A stretch of 58,443 nt of DNA, taken from Candidatus Krumholzibacteriia bacterium (lineage in GTDB: Bacteria > Krumholzibacteriota > Krumholzibacteriia > Krumholzibacteriales > Krumholzibacteriaceae). The stretch spans positions 1 to 58,443 of the forward strand of contig JAGLYV010000099.1 in the NCBI GenBank assembly GCA_023131975.1, read 5' to 3'. A program made the translations under genes and the position numbers. This document shows, in pieces, positions 7,780-17,561 of the stretch. The notes below the pieces were generated by a model, which was not told the origin of the DNA, made no database searches, and saw nothing but the letters and a program-made list of their open reading frames with translations. Each line of letters starts with the position of its first letter. Positions within the stretch are counted from its first letter, which is position 1.

Positions 7780-9658
7780 GAGATGCCCTGTCCACTGAAA
7801 CCACAGTCCCGCACGGCATGGCTGCCGGCGGAGCTCCCTCCATCATCCCCGTGAGGATGGCACCGTCGTCCCCGAGAAGAGTCACCACCTTGCCTCTTAC
7901 GGTCATGGCTGTGAATATTCCCGGGAAATACGCGGAATCTCTGACGAACAGCCTCCCGCCGGAATCTATCCCTATATCCAGAAGCGTCCCCTCCCCGAGG
8001 TGAACGAGCAGTCTGTCATCCGTCAAGTCGGCATGTGCTTCTCCGGCACGAACCGCTCCGACCAGGACCACTTCGGTGGGAAATGCCAGACTCGACACCT
8101 CCTCACCCATGCGGGTATCGAAGACTCTCAGCGTATCGCCCGCCCCTTTTCTACCCCTCCCGAGCATTACCAGTCTGTGCCCGAATTCTCCCACGACCTC
8201 TATATCGAACCGGCCCGGCACCATATTCGAGGCAGGCTCAAACAGGCGCCTGCTCCCTTTTTTATATATCCTCAATTCATCGCCGGCAAATACGAAAAGC
8301 CTGCCGCTACCGTCGACTCCGATGTCCTCTACATCGTTACCGAGCTTCATATAACTGTCTTTTCCCCCTCTATCGAGAGGAATCTGGTGGCAGAAAGCAT
8401 CTGATGTGACGGCGAAGGCGGAGGGGGCCGATCCGGACTCTCCCCGCAGAAAGAACACCTTTTCCGTCTTCCTGTCGAACTCGACCGTGTTCATCAGCCG
8501 CGCGCCACCGTCAGCAAGATCTACGACCATGACTTTCGACCTGCGCGTAAAGTGGACCGCACAGACAGCCAGGCCGTCCATGACGGCCGCGCCGGAGATC
8601 TCGACCCCGTCACTGGAAAATTCTTTGATCACCGAAAACCCGCGGGATACGATCGCCGGCCCGCCCTGGTCAGATCGTCCAAAAACGAGGGTCCTGCCCT
8701 TCCTGCCGGGGATGAGCGCGAAAAACCTGCCCGCGGAGGGGAAAACCACCTGCGAGGAGGGCAGGGAATCATTCCGTACGAAAGACCCTGTTCCATCAGA
8801 CCCCGACGGCGCGGGAGAAGGCCTGCACGATAATATCAGATTTCCGTTCCAGTCCTCTTTCAGTCTGTATCTCAGGACAGTCGAGCTCTTCTTCTCACCC
8901 GAAAAATCGACTTTTCGGGAATCCTCCACTATGGCCATGACAGAGTCATACGGAATATCTTCCGGCCCGACTGTGAAATACAGATATCCTGAAGCCTCTT
9001 CGCCTGGAGACAGCGTCAACGGCTCGAACACTCCCCCGTACATCGCGGGCAGCAGCGAGGCCTCTACAAGCGGTTTGAACTCTCGCCGGGACCTGTACTC
9101 CTCCCAGGCATACCAGGCGCCGAGAGGGGGAAGGAGCGCTCCCGTTACCACATCCACGCCATCGGCTTTTCTATATGTTCTGCCCTCATCATCGTCCCGC
9201 ATGATCCGCACGACATCCAGAGGATGGACCGGTTCGAGAGTGTCGGTACCGGTAGAGAGAAGAAAACCGGAAAACTCGTCCCTGAGAGGCAGGCCATTTC
9301 TCGAATGCAACCGCAGTGGGACGGTATCGTTATTCCTGATTGTGACAAGTATTGGAAGTACGCCTCTTGCCGGAAGAAAAGCGTTGAACAGATCTTCTAT
9401 CTCATCCGGCTCGGAAAGGTAGACGGCCCCGGCCTGCAGGCCCATTCCCTGACCCGATCTCTCCTCCGGCAACTCTATGGAAGTAAAAAGCCCCTTATTG
9501 CACCCTCCCGCCAGGAAGATGAAAAGAAGAATGGCCGGCACTGAACGACAGGCCCTTCGGTAACCATCGCGCCCCTTATTCTTTGTTCTTCGGATACCTT
9601 TCGCCTGTCCGGTATTCATTGCCCAGCCGTTACTTTTCGTCTGTCCGAAGGTCATCAT
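7766..9658 (-). CDS. Large lipoprotein with a propeller-like C-terminal half
   Basis: The 630-aa protein has a basic N-region, a hydrophobic core and a lipobox-like LAGGC at Cys53, so it is probably a lipoprotein. AGGAGG at 9663-9668 sets the start at ATG 9658 or the adjacent ATG 9655; an in-frame ATG at 9619 would give a more usual signal length but has no ribosome site. After an N-terminal beta-rich domain (about residues 75-300), the C-terminal half has repeating beta segments ending in VFG, VYD-like or VFDT turns, consistent with a propeller. I do not recognise the family. The start overlaps the end of the activase gene by 29 bp, suggesting translational coupling, though a functional link is not obvious. 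Confidence 0.65.
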   Translation of the reverse strand: MMTFGQTKSNGWAMNTGQAKGIRRTKNKGRDGYRRACRSVPAILLFIFLAGGCNKGLFTSIELPEERSGQGMGLQAGAVYLSEPDEIEDLFNAFLPARGVLPILVTIRNNDTVPLRLHSRNGLPLRDEFSGFLLSTGTDTLEPVHPLDVVRIMRDDDEGRTYRKADGVDVVTGALLPPLGAWYAWEEYRSRREFKPLVEASLLPAMYGGVFEPLTLSPGEEASGYLYFTVGPEDIPYDSVMAIVEDSRKVDFSGEKKSSTVLRYRLKEDWNGNLILSCRPSPAPSGSDGTGSFVRNDSLPSSQVVFPSAGRFFALIPGRKGRTLVFGRSDQGGPAIVSRGFSVIKEFSSDGVEISGAAVMDGLAVCAVHFTRRSKVMVVDLADGGARLMNTVEFDRKTEKVFFLRGESGSAPSAFAVTSDAFCHQIPLDRGGKDSYMKLGNDVEDIGVDGSGRLFVFAGDELRIYKKGSRRLFEPASNMVPGRFDIEVVGEFGHRLVMLGRGRKGAGDTLRVFDTRMGEEVSSLAFPTEVVLVGAVRAGEAHADLTDDRLLVHLGEGTLLDIGIDSGGRLFVRDSAYFPGIFTAMTVRGKVVTLLGDDGAILTGMMEGAPPAAMPCGTVVSVDRASPRPR

Positions 9659-10328
9659 CGATCCTCCTGTCGCCGGCCCCGGGCTTCAATCCCTCGAGCG
9701 GAACGGTCCTGCCCAGGGGAATCGCCTTGCAATAAGATTCGAACGTGCCGAGGAAACAATAGTTGTCGCAAAAACCTCCTGAAAGATAAAGGACTTCCGG
9801 ACGGCCCGCGAAATTAAAGACGTTTCTGACCATACCGTGAATAAACCTCGCTACGCTCTCCCCCGCGGGCGTACCGGTGGATACAAGTTCCAGGACCTTC
9901 TCCATGCCGAATACTCCGCAGGTGACATTGATCCACTCTTTGCTGGGACCGAGGCTGGAAAAATCAATCTCGTAATAATTGCCCAGCAGTTCTATCGTCG
10001 CCCCGGTGGAACTGCCGCAGGCGAGATTCCAGTCAAGCTTTCTGACCTTCCTGTCCTCGAAGCGCACATACTTGATATCCCGTCCACCGACATCCACGAC
10101 CGAGAAATCCGGAACATCTACCAGGGCGAGCGCCCCCTCTGCCAGCGATATAAGTTCGTTACGGAATTCGGCGCACCTGCCTTTCGCGCTATGGCCGGTA
10201 GCCCTGTCAAAAAACAGTCCCTCTCGCGAGACCATCTCTCTGGTCTGGATGATCTCCAGCTCTTCGCTTTCCGTGTCGAATATCTTCGACCATGTACTTC
10301 CACAATCAGCGATCAGCAAATCATACAC
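9630..10328 (-). CDS. BadF/HgdC-type ASKHA activase (2-hydroxyacyl-CoA dehydratase activator-like ATPase)
   Basis: The 232-aa protein has the ASKHA fold marks of the BcrAD/BadFG family: a phosphate-1 loop DCGSTWSK (8-15), DVGGRD (79-84) and SGGF near 183. Two single cysteines fall where HgdC places the ligands of its bridging [4Fe-4S] cluster: Cys104 in NLACGSSTGA and Cys137 in INVTCGVFG. Known members use ATP to inject a low-potential electron into a dehydratase or reductase partner. No such target is encoded here; the adjacent Cys-rich gene is a candidate. The start is GTG 10328, but GGAG sits too close to it and fits TTG 10319 better. The end overlaps the lipoprotein gene by 29 bp. Confidence 0.78.
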   Translation of the reverse strand: MYDLLIADCGSTWSKIFDTESEELEIIQTREMVSREGLFFDRATGHSAKGRCAEFRNELISLAEGALALVDVPDFSVVDVGGRDIKYVRFEDRKVRKLDWNLACGSSTGATIELLGNYYEIDFSSLGPSKEWINVTCGVFGMEKVLELVSTGTPAGESVARFIHGMVRNVFNFAGRPEVLYLSGGFCDNYCFLGTFESYCKAIPLGRTVPLEGLKPGAGDRRIDDDLRTDEK

Positions 10329-10353
10329 TCCTGTGACAGCTTTATAAATATTT

Positions 10354-11100
10354 CTATGACAGCCTGATAAACGCTTCGACCTTCGCCAGGATCGAATCGT
10401 TGATCTCTCTGTGACAATCGACTTCTATCCCGCCGTATTTCTCGGCCAGATAATGGGCAAGATTCTGCTTGGCGCAGAAAGATTGAGTAAAAAATACCGT
10501 TGGCACATCGGGATCGACATAATATTCCAGGGCCAGGTCGGACGGACGACCAGCCTCCACACACCTTGTCCAGCCATAGATGTGCGTCGTCACCGGGAAA
10601 AGTCCCAGTATCCTGAAATCGTTCGGCGGCACACCCCAGAACCCATGTGTCGGGACACAGGGCGCGGGAGACCCAGCCACCGGAGAAGGGTCGGTCACGG
10701 TCGCCATGATCCTGTCGATCCGCTCCGCCAGGGGCCCGCTGGAGGTCGACCAGATAAGGGGTCGATCCTCGAACTCTTCCTCGGGAAATCTCGACTCAAT
10801 GATCTTGAACCCCATACCGTCCAGAAGAAACGCGATGTTACGCCCGCTGTCGCACTTGTCCTCACCGACACCGGCCACAATCACTTCGAGCCGGGCCAAC
10901 AGCCAGATGGCATTATTCATGATATTAGCTATGATCCTGCATGTAGTGGAAGGAAGCATCCCCGAATCGGGCGCTCCGTGATCGACGTCGAGGTCTACGC
11001 AGGGCAGGTCCGCTCCATATTTCGCCCTGGCCTCCGAGAAGAGTCTTCGCCTCGGGAAACCATAATATCCTATGAGTCTCGTATCACCTTCAGGAATCAT
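10354..11100 (-). CDS. Unrecognised Cys-rich protein paired with the activase
   Basis: I do not recognise this 248-aa protein with confidence. ATG 11100 is chosen because GGAG (11110-11113) lies 9 bases upstream; a TTG at 11109 overlaps that site. There is no signal peptide. At least six cysteines are spread along the chain, in LPCVDLD, STTCRII, EDKCDSG, APCVPTH, TQSFCAKQN and VDCHREI, which could hold a cluster or metal. A conserved-looking THGFWGVPPND loop lies near the centre. It lies 25 bp before the activase gene on the same strand, so the two probably act together: this protein could be the electron acceptor or the HgdB-like partner. That is inference from context only. Confidence 0.55.
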   Translation of the reverse strand: MIPEGDTRLIGYYGFPRRRLFSEARAKYGADLPCVDLDVDHGAPDSGMLPSTTCRIIANIMNNAIWLLARLEVIVAGVGEDKCDSGRNIAFLLDGMGFKIIESRFPEEEFEDRPLIWSTSSGPLAERIDRIMATVTDPSPVAGSPAPCVPTHGFWGVPPNDFRILGLFPVTTHIYGWTRCVEAGRPSDLALEYYVDPDVPTVFFTQSFCAKQNLAHYLAEKYGGIEVDCHREINDSILAKVEAFIRLS

Positions 11101-11142
11101 TCCCGGCAACTCCGATTTTTTGGAGGAAAACTATCCTGACGG

Positions 11143-11607
11143 TCAGATCTCCCCTTCCTCGATCTTTTTCATATAATCGAGTACTTCCTGGGGATCCCGG
11201 GCCTTAAGGAGTCTGCTTCGGAAATTGTCCAGTTTGATCATCTTTACGATCTTGGCGATCGCCTGTACGTGTGGCCCCGACTCGGTCTTGGGAGCGATCA
11301 GCATGAAAAAGAGATGCGAGGGTTTTCCGTCCTGCGAGTCGAAATCGACTCCATCTTTCGATATCCCGACGACCACACTGAGTTCGCTGACCGCGTCGCA
11401 CTTCGCGTGCGGGATAGCTACTCCCAGCTCGAGCCCGGTGCTTCCATCACGTTCCCTGGCCATCACGGCCTCGTAGATAGCATCGGCATCGTAGTCCGGG
11501 GAAGATTCTCCGAGGACTTCGGCGAGTTCCTCTATTACCTCGGTCTTGTTTTCAGCATCAAGATCTATCCTGATATTTTCCGGTCTGATATGATCAGTCA
11601 GCATCAT
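11143..11607 (-). CDS. PTS EIIA domain protein (PtsN/fructose type)
   Basis: The 154-aa protein is a single EIIA domain of the mannitol/fructose/nitrogen class. The phospho-acceptor His lies in AIPHAKCDAV, preceded by the typical RERDGSTGLELGVA loop. The rest of the domain (FFMLIAPKTESGPHVQAIAKI) follows in order. AGGAGG lies 8 bases before the first of two ATGs. No EIIB, EIIC, HPr or EI gene is nearby, so a regulatory role like PtsN is likelier than sugar uptake. It lies 111 bp downstream of the universal stress gene and 42 bp upstream of the Cys-rich gene on the same strand, so it may be read through from the V-ATPase operon. Confidence 0.9.
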   Translation of the reverse strand: MMLTDHIRPENIRIDLDAENKTEVIEELAEVLGESSPDYDADAIYEAVMARERDGSTGLELGVAIPHAKCDAVSELSVVVGISKDGVDFDSQDGKPSHLFFMLIAPKTESGPHVQAIAKIVKMIKLDNFRSRLLKARDPQEVLDYMKKIEEGEI

Positions 11608-11718
11608 TTTTCCACGCCTCCTGGTAGCGCTTTTCCACGCGTAGCAAGCAATGAGGAATAATAATTAACCACTTCCGCCTGCGCAAGGGTTCGCTTTTCT
11701 TTCATTCAGGGTACCGTC

Positions 11719-12207
11719 CTACTCCATAGCCTCGAACATCTTCTCGATCTTGTCTCTGCCGCGTACCACCATGACACAGCAACTGGCTTTCCTCAGTATC
11801 CGTTCACCCTCTTCGTAGAACGAATCTCTCAGGCTGAGCACCTCTCCGAGTTCGCCCTGGACAAGAAGATCCGCTCCGTATTCATCGACTTCCCGGGCGA
11901 CTTCCTCATGCACCACACCCTTGCGAAGCACCGTCTCGATCTTCAGCCCCTTGCGGTCGGCAAGCTTGCTGATGTAGTTAAGGTATCTCCGTCCGTCCTC
12001 CTCCAGGTCCCTCTCATAATCCATCTTCTCGACCTGGACAAACACCCTGGCCTTGAGAAGCTCATTCAGGAGATTCTCGTTCACCACATATATGACCTTC
12101 ATCATGGCCCCGTACGATTTGGCCATGGCAATAGCCATCTGCGCGGCCGTTATGGACGATTCGCTTCCGTCGACATACAGGAGTATTTTCCGCATCGGAT
12201 TGCTCAT
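11719..12207 (-). CDS. Universal stress protein (UspA family)
   Basis: The 162-aa protein has the UspA fold order: a first strand KILLYVDGSESS with the nucleotide-contacting Asp, a helix AAQMAIAMAKSYGA, and the C-terminal strand-loop LLVQGELGEVLSLRDSF. The usual G-2x-G-9x-G-[ST] loop is only partly kept, so ATP binding is uncertain. The start overlaps the stop of V-ATPase subunit D by 4 bp (ATGA), so it is translationally coupled to the ATPase. That links it to energy or ion-stress conditions. Usp proteins bind adenine nucleotides or partner membrane transporters, so a regulatory contact with the ATPase is possible but unproven. Confidence 0.9.
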   Translation of the reverse strand: MSNPMRKILLYVDGSESSITAAQMAIAMAKSYGAMMKVIYVVNENLLNELLKARVFVQVEKMDYERDLEEDGRRYLNYISKLADRKGLKIETVLRKGVVHEEVAREVDEYGADLLVQGELGEVLSLRDSFYEEGERILRKASCCVMVVRGRDKIEKMFEAME

Positions 12208-12842
12208 AGGGCTTCCCCTCTTTTCCTCGAGAGCTTGTCCTTCACCAGTTTGAGAACGAAGAATGCTTCTCTTTCGGATTCTTCGAGCGCCATTTCAATA
12301 TACTTCAACGTTTCTTCATAATCGGGAATGAATATCTTTTCGAGAGCGTTCACGCGCCTGATCGTTTTCGCGACTTCCCTGGACAGGCGCATAAGCGAGA
12401 TCCTCGCCTCGGCAAGCGTGCCGAGCAGGCGAAGGACCTCCCTGAATTTCTTTATGGCCTCGTCTATCCAGATACTGCTTTCCGCCGCCGCAAAGTAGGG
12501 AGACCTGTCATCTATAGCGACTTTTACTTTGGGCAATGAGACTCCCATCACTCTCTTTTCGGAAAACGATATGTCCGATTCGATGTTCATGCCGAGAGCA
12601 ATAAGATTCACTTCCCGGCGGCCCATCCTGAGAATGGCCTGATCCAGAGCACCGAACGCGTCTTTCAGCTGTGACTCCACTTTTTCCTGCGCCTCGACGG
12701 CCCTGTCGATAAGCCCCATCAACTCGACGACGAGGATCTTTCGCTTCTGGTCGAGAAGTTCGAACCCCTCGACCGCGAAACCAAGGTCCCTCTTGATCTT
12801 CATCAGGTTGGTCTTTGTCGGGGCCAGTTCGTATTTTGCCAT
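12204..12842 (-). CDS. atpD: V/A-type ATP synthase subunit D (central stalk)
   Basis: The 212-aa protein starts with APTKTNLMKIKRDLGFAVEGFELLDQKR, the hallmark of subunit D, and is a long antiparallel coiled coil at both ends with a short central globular part. Subunit D is the rotating shaft inside the A3B3 head, contacting F and C. Length matches bacterial and archaeal homologues (about 200-225). It is the last ATPase gene in this operon, 27 bp after subunit B, and its stop overlaps the Usp start. Symbol use varies between systems (ntpD, atpD). Confidence 0.95.
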   Translation of the reverse strand: MAKYELAPTKTNLMKIKRDLGFAVEGFELLDQKRKILVVELMGLIDRAVEAQEKVESQLKDAFGALDQAILRMGRREVNLIALGMNIESDISFSEKRVMGVSLPKVKVAIDDRSPYFAAAESSIWIDEAIKKFREVLRLLGTLAEARISLMRLSREVAKTIRRVNALEKIFIPDYEETLKYIEMALEESEREAFFVLKLVKDKLSRKRGEAL

Positions 12843-12869
12843 ATAAAGTCTACTTCCAGTAGTGCCGGG

Positions 12870-14261
12870 TTACTTTCCGTAATATTTACTCAACTCTTCC
12901 TCGGAGATCCTGTACAGCTCCTCCTTCGGAAGATGCGATATCACTTTCCATCCTATATCCAGGGTCTCGAAGATCGATCTGTTCTCATACTCTCCCTGGC
13001 TGAGAAATTCACGCTCGAACTTTTCGCCGAACTCGACGTAGATCTTGTCGAGGGGAGTAAGCTCTTCCTCACCGATGACAGCCGCCAGCGCGCGCACATC
13101 CTTTACGTGAGAATAGGCGGCAAAAAGCTGGCTCGCCACGTGGGCGTGGTCTTCCCTCGTCATCCCTTCACCGATACCGTCCTTCATCAACCTCGAAAGC
13201 GATGGCAGTCCGGCGATCGGGGGATAGATATTCCTCTGGTCGAGTTGTCTCTCGAGCACGATCTGTCCCTCCGTGATATACCCGGAAAGATCCGGCACAG
13301 GGTGGGAAATATCGTCGTTGGGCATCGTGAGGATAGGCATCTGCGTTATTGAGCCCTCAACCCCCCTTATCATACCCGCCCTTTCGTAGATCAGTGATAG
13401 ATCGCTGTAGAGATAACCTGGATAGCCTTTCCTGCTCGGTATCTCCTCGCGGATGGTAGAAATCTCCCTGAGCGACTCGCAGTAGTTCGTCATGTCGGTC
13501 AGGATCACCAGGACATGCATGTTCATGTCGAAGGCCAGATATTCCGCGGCGGTAAGAGCAGTCCTCGGGGTGACAAGCCTCTCTACCGATGGATCATCCG
13601 CCAGGTTGAGGAACAGGACCACCTTCTCGAGGACTCCGGACTCCTCGAAGTTCCGGATAAAATACTGTGCCACATCGTGTTTGATCCCCATCGCGGCAAA
13701 GACGACGGCGAACGATGTCTCTTCGCCGATGATCTTCGCCTGCCTGGTAATCTGCGCCACAAGACGGTTGTGCGGCAGGCCTGTGCCGGAAAACACCGGC
13801 AGTTTCTGTCCTCTCACGAGGGTGTTCATCCCGTCGATAGCCGATATCCCCGTCTGGATGAATTTCCTGGGGTATTCCCTTGCCGTGGGGTTTATCGGCA
13901 GGCCGTTCACGTCCATCGTCTTCTCCGCCCTGGGCGGAGGGCCTCCATCGATCGGCTGGCCGAGGCCATTGAAAACCCTTCCCATGATCTCCCCGCTGAC
14001 CGAAAAAGACAGCGGCTCTCCCTTGAAACGAACCTTCGTCTCGGGGATCGAAAGACCTGTAGTACCCTCGAAGACCTGTATTACGGCAGCCTTTTCGCTG
14101 CTCTCCAGAATCATGCCCAGCCTTACGTTGCCCTTCGAATCAATGACCTCGGCGAGTTCGTTATACCCGACGTTGTGGATACCCCTGACCGCGATAAGGG
14201 GGCCCGAGACCTGGCTGATACCTATGTACTCTCTGCCTTCGGCAAGATTTTTTTCCGTCAT
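12870..14261 (-). CDS. atpB: V/A-type ATP synthase subunit B (non-catalytic)
   Basis: The 463-aa protein matches subunit B end to end: a beta-barrel N-terminus with [28 protein letters not shown], a central nucleotide-like domain and a helical C-terminus. The P-loop position reads [11 protein letters not shown] without the GKT lysine, as expected for the non-catalytic subunit. The Arg finger region (near [15 protein letters not shown]) is present. It alternates with A in the head and helps form the ATP site. Its stop lies 27 bp before D, and its start is 97 bp after the A stop. No clear ribosome site precedes the ATG. Confidence 0.97.
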   Translation of the reverse strand: MTEKNLAEGREYIGISQVSGPLIAVRGIHNVGYNELAEVIDSKGNVRLGMILESSEKAAVIQVFEGTTGLSIPETKVRFKGEPLSFSVSGEIMGRVFNGLGQPIDGGPPPRAEKTMDVNGLPINPTAREYPRKFIQTGISAIDGMNTLVRGQKLPVFSGTGLPHNRLVAQITRQAKIIGEETSFAVVFAAMGIKHDVAQYFIRNFEESGVLEKVVLFLNLADDPSVERLVTPRTALTAAEYLAFDMNMHVLVILTDMTNYCESLREISTIREEIPSRKGYPGYLYSDLSLIYERAGMIRGVEGSITQMPILTMPNDDISHPVPDLSGYITEGQIVLERQLDQRNIYPPIAGLPSLSRLMKDGIGEGMTREDHAHVASQLFAAYSHVKDVRALAAVIGEEELTPLDKIYVEFGEKFEREFLSQGEYENRSIFETLDIGWKVISHLPKEELYRISEEELSKYYGK

Positions 14262-14358
14262 TTCATCACCGTTTCTCTGCCATTTTTCCAGTTCGAGCTC
14301 TCATCTATTGCCTGTTCGAACATCTGGACTTTTTTCTGTTCGAACTCCCGACTCTTTC

Positions 14359-16128
14359 CTACTCGAACATCTCGGCGATCCGCTCCATCGAACGGGTGAG
14401 CTTGTCCCTGAGTTCATCGATCTTCTCGATCTCGTCATTCGCTACCGCGAACTTCATCCTCATGATGTCCGAGACCACTTCCATCCTCTTGAGCTGATGG
14501 ATCGTGGCGCCCTTTTTGATGCTCTCCAGACCCTGATCGTAAAACTCCAGGATTATCTGGAGCATCTTGACCTGTTTCTCCGGCACACAATACATATCGA
14601 TCTGATCAAAGCTGTTCTGCTGAAGGAACGCGTTTTTGAACATCGTACATGTCTCTAGAATGATTCTCTGCGTGTCGGGAAGAACATCGGGCCCGACAAG
14701 CTTGACCACCTGCTGAAGTTTGGACTCCTGCTGAAGCAGGTCCATGATCCTTCGTCTCAGTTCGACCCATTCCCCTCCTGAATTTTCCTGCCACCACCCG
14801 CTGATCTCGTCGATATACTCGCTGTAGCTGTCGACCCAGGAAATCGCGGGGTAATGCCTCGCGTTGGCCAGTTGCCTGTCGAGGGCCCAGGTACAACGCA
14901 CGAAACGCTTCGAGTGCTGTGTGACCGGTTCGGAGAAATCTCCGCCCGGGGGCGAGACTGAACCGATGATAGTTATTGAACCATCGGCCCCACCGAGCGT
15001 TTGGACCATTCCCGCCCTCTCATAGAACTCTGCCAGCCTGGTAGGCAGATAGGCGGGGTACCCCTCATCGGCCGGCATCTCTTCCATACGCCCGGAGAGC
15101 TCCCTTAGAGCCTCTGCCCAGCGTGAGGTCGAGTCGGCCATGATCGCCACATGATATCCCTGGTCGCGGTAATATTCGGCGATCGTTATCCCTGTATATA
15201 TGGAAGCCTCGCGTGCCGCTACGGGCATGTTCGAGGTGTTGGCTATCATGATCGTACGCTCCATGAGCGGTCTTTTCGTCCTGGGATCTATAAGCTTCGG
15301 GAACTCGATAAGAACGTCTGTCATCTCGTTGCCACGCTCTCCACACCCGATATACACGATAAGATCCGCGTCGGACCACTTGGAAAGAGCGTGCTGGATC
15401 ATCGTCTTACCCGTACCAAAACCACCCGGCACGACCACCGTTCCTCCCTTTGCCACCGGGAAAAGTGTATCTATGACTCTCTGCCCCGATATCAGGGGAA
15501 TGCTGAGCGGTTTTCTGGCGGTCGACGGACGGCCACGGCGGACCGGCCATTTCTGGCTCATCCTGATCTCCACCTCTTCGCCCGACCCGTCCTCCACTTT
15601 CGCGACGACGTCCTCGACTGTATATTCGCCGGCGCCTGCCACCCACGTGATCTTCCCGGCGACTTCCGGCGGCACGAGTATCCGGTGCAGGATCAGTTCA
15701 GTCTCCTGTACGGTCCCTACAGTCTCCCCACCGGAGACATCCACGCCAGTCTCCATGACAGGGGTGAATCCCCATTTCTTCTCTTTGTCGAGAGAAGAGA
15801 CGTGGATCCCCTTCTGAATATACTGGCCCGAGGTATCCCTGATCACCTCGAGAGGCCGCTGGATGCCGTCGTAGATCGTACCGATGAGCCCGGGGCCAAG
15901 ATCTACCGACAACGGCACACCGGCACTGTAGATATCGGTACCGGGCGCCAGCCCGGTCGTATCCTCGTATACCTGTATGACCGCCCGCTCACCGTCGAGT
16001 TTCACGATCTCCCCGACCAGATGATCCTCCCCCACCTCGACGAGATCGAGCATCCTGGCCCTGTCGATCTCCCTGGCGTGGACGACCGGACCGATCACCT
16101 TGTCGACTTTTCCGATAATCTCAAGCAC
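14359..16128 (-). CDS. atpA: V/A-type ATP synthase subunit A (catalytic)
   Basis: This is the catalytic subunit, with P-loop GGFGTGKT at residues 235-242 and the bulge (non-homologous) domain before it, including the GLAPGTDIYSAG region near the N-terminus. GTG 16128 is preferred as start: it gives 589 aa, the usual family length, begins directly with the conserved LEIIGKVDKVIGP strand, and has GAGG about 9 bases upstream. A longer TTG frame from 16170 adds 14 atypical residues. With this start it overlaps the end of subunit E by 8 bp. ATP hydrolysis or synthesis occurs at the A-B interface. Confidence 0.96.
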   Translation of the reverse strand: MLEIIGKVDKVIGPVVHAREIDRARMLDLVEVGEDHLVGEIVKLDGERAVIQVYEDTTGLAPGTDIYSAGVPLSVDLGPGLIGTIYDGIQRPLEVIRDTSGQYIQKGIHVSSLDKEKKWGFTPVMETGVDVSGGETVGTVQETELILHRILVPPEVAGKITWVAGAGEYTVEDVVAKVEDGSGEEVEIRMSQKWPVRRGRPSTARKPLSIPLISGQRVIDTLFPVAKGGTVVVPGGFGTGKTMIQHALSKWSDADLIVYIGCGERGNEMTDVLIEFPKLIDPRTKRPLMERTIMIANTSNMPVAAREASIYTGITIAEYYRDQGYHVAIMADSTSRWAEALRELSGRMEEMPADEGYPAYLPTRLAEFYERAGMVQTLGGADGSITIIGSVSPPGGDFSEPVTQHSKRFVRCTWALDRQLANARHYPAISWVDSYSEYIDEISGWWQENSGGEWVELRRRIMDLLQQESKLQQVVKLVGPDVLPDTQRIILETCTMFKNAFLQQNSFDQIDMYCVPEKQVKMLQIILEFYDQGLESIKKGATIHQLKRMEVVSDIMRMKFAVANDEIEKIDELRDKLTRSMERIAEMFE

Positions 16129-16780
16129 TGCCCGATCCCTCACTTCCTTCGGATTCGAAGATTTCCTCAAAGATTATATTCCTTGTCCTGTCGCGAAGCC
16201 TGTATATCCTCGCTTCAAACGTGTTATCAAAGATCACCTTGCCTCCCGGCACACCTACCCTGGCGCCGCCGAGAGAGTTCTTTTCAAGAGACATGGCCTC
16301 GAGCCCCGTGATATCCCTCGATTCTGTGGCCATCGCTTCGCGGACCGCCCGGAAGACCTTTTCATCGAGAAGGCTGAGATCCCTCCTGTCGACATAGACC
16401 TGGAAAGAGTCGCCATCCAACCAGCGGATGGCCTCGGCTATCAGATCCGCGAGCAATTCCGGATATCCGGCTTCCGCCCTGGCATCCGCAAGTCCGCTTT
16501 CGACTTCTCTGTTGACCTTCGAGACGATCTCCTCGCGGGCTTTCAGCTTCGCTCTCTTCACCTCGATATTGACGCTTGAGAGAAGTCTTCTTCTCGCCAG
16601 ATCACCCTTTTCCTCGGCCTCCCTGAGTATCTTCCCCGCGATCTCGTCGGCCGAATTCCTGGCCTTCTCTAATATTTCAGAGGCCGTTCTTTCCGCCTTC
16701 TCGAGGATCGAGCTGATCTCCTTCTCTCCATCTTCCATTATCTGGTCGACTATCCTGTCGACTGATTCGTTATCGGCCAC
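16121..16780 (-). CDS. atpE: V/A-type ATP synthase subunit E (peripheral stalk)
   Basis: The 219-aa protein has the subunit E pattern: a long Lys/Glu/Ala-rich N-terminal coiled coil (IMEDGEKEISSILEKAERTA onward), then a globular C-terminal domain with GGARVGVPGGKVIFDNTFEARI near the end, the segment that binds the head. The start is GTG 16780 with GGGAG six bases upstream. It forms the peripheral stalk with G. It overlaps the A start by 8 bp and follows F by 34 bp. Confidence 0.92.
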   Translation of the reverse strand: MADNESVDRIVDQIMEDGEKEISSILEKAERTASEILEKARNSADEIAGKILREAEEKGDLARRRLLSSVNIEVKRAKLKAREEIVSKVNREVESGLADARAEAGYPELLADLIAEAIRWLDGDSFQVYVDRRDLSLLDEKVFRAVREAMATESRDITGLEAMSLEKNSLGGARVGVPGGKVIFDNTFEARIYRLRDRTRNIIFEEIFESEGSEGSGSA

Positions 16781-16814
16781 TTCCTTCTCCCTCTATTCGC
16801 CGCCTGTCGTTTTA

Positions 16815-17120
16815 CTAGACCTTCACACCCACAGCGGCGTTGACCATCTCTCTGATCGATATCCTGCCCTCGAGCGGACCTTTCCTGTCCGGAATCTCGA
16901 TTATCAACGGAAAAGAATGCTTGAAGACGAAATCCTCCATCTCTTCACGTATCTCGGAAGCAATACGCTCCGAGATCATGATGATCCCGATATCATCCGC
17001 TTCGAAAGCCTTCGTAAGCGCCTCGCGGGCCCCGTCGGCGTTCTCCACAACCTCGCCATCCAGGCCGACCAGCTTAAAACCGGTCACCGTGTTCTCATCT
17101 GCTATGACGTGGAACTTCAT
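16815..17120 (-). CDS. atpF: V/A-type ATP synthase subunit F (central stalk)
   Basis: The 101-aa protein begins KFHVIADENTVTGFKLVGLDG, the standard subunit F opening, followed by DDIGIIMISERIASEIRE and a C-terminal basic strand and helix. Its alternating alpha/beta fold sits on the D shaft. Length matches the family (about 100). It lies between K and E in the operon. A GAGG-AAAC-GGGAG run directly precedes the ATG. Confidence 0.93.
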   Translation of the reverse strand: MKFHVIADENTVTGFKLVGLDGEVVENADGAREALTKAFEADDIGIIMISERIASEIREEMEDFVFKHSFPLIIEIPDRKGPLEGRISIREMVNAAVGVKV

Positions 17121-17147
17121 CTCCCGTTTCCTCTGTCTCCTGTCCTG

Positions 17148-17561
<414 letters not shown>

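Noticed and set aside
8406-9422. 338-codon plus-strand frame inside the lipoprotein gene
   Set aside because: Ser/Thr/Pro-rich shadow of a minus-strand gene with signal peptide and ribosome site; no independent support.
13492-14658. 388-codon plus-strand frame across subunits B and A
   Set aside because: Antisense to two conserved ATPase subunits and has no start signal.
15151-16311. 386-codon plus-strand open frame opposite the V-ATPase A subunit
   Set aside because: It is antisense to a clearly conserved gene, has no ribosome site and its product has no recognisable domain; GC-rich codon bias creates such antisense frames.
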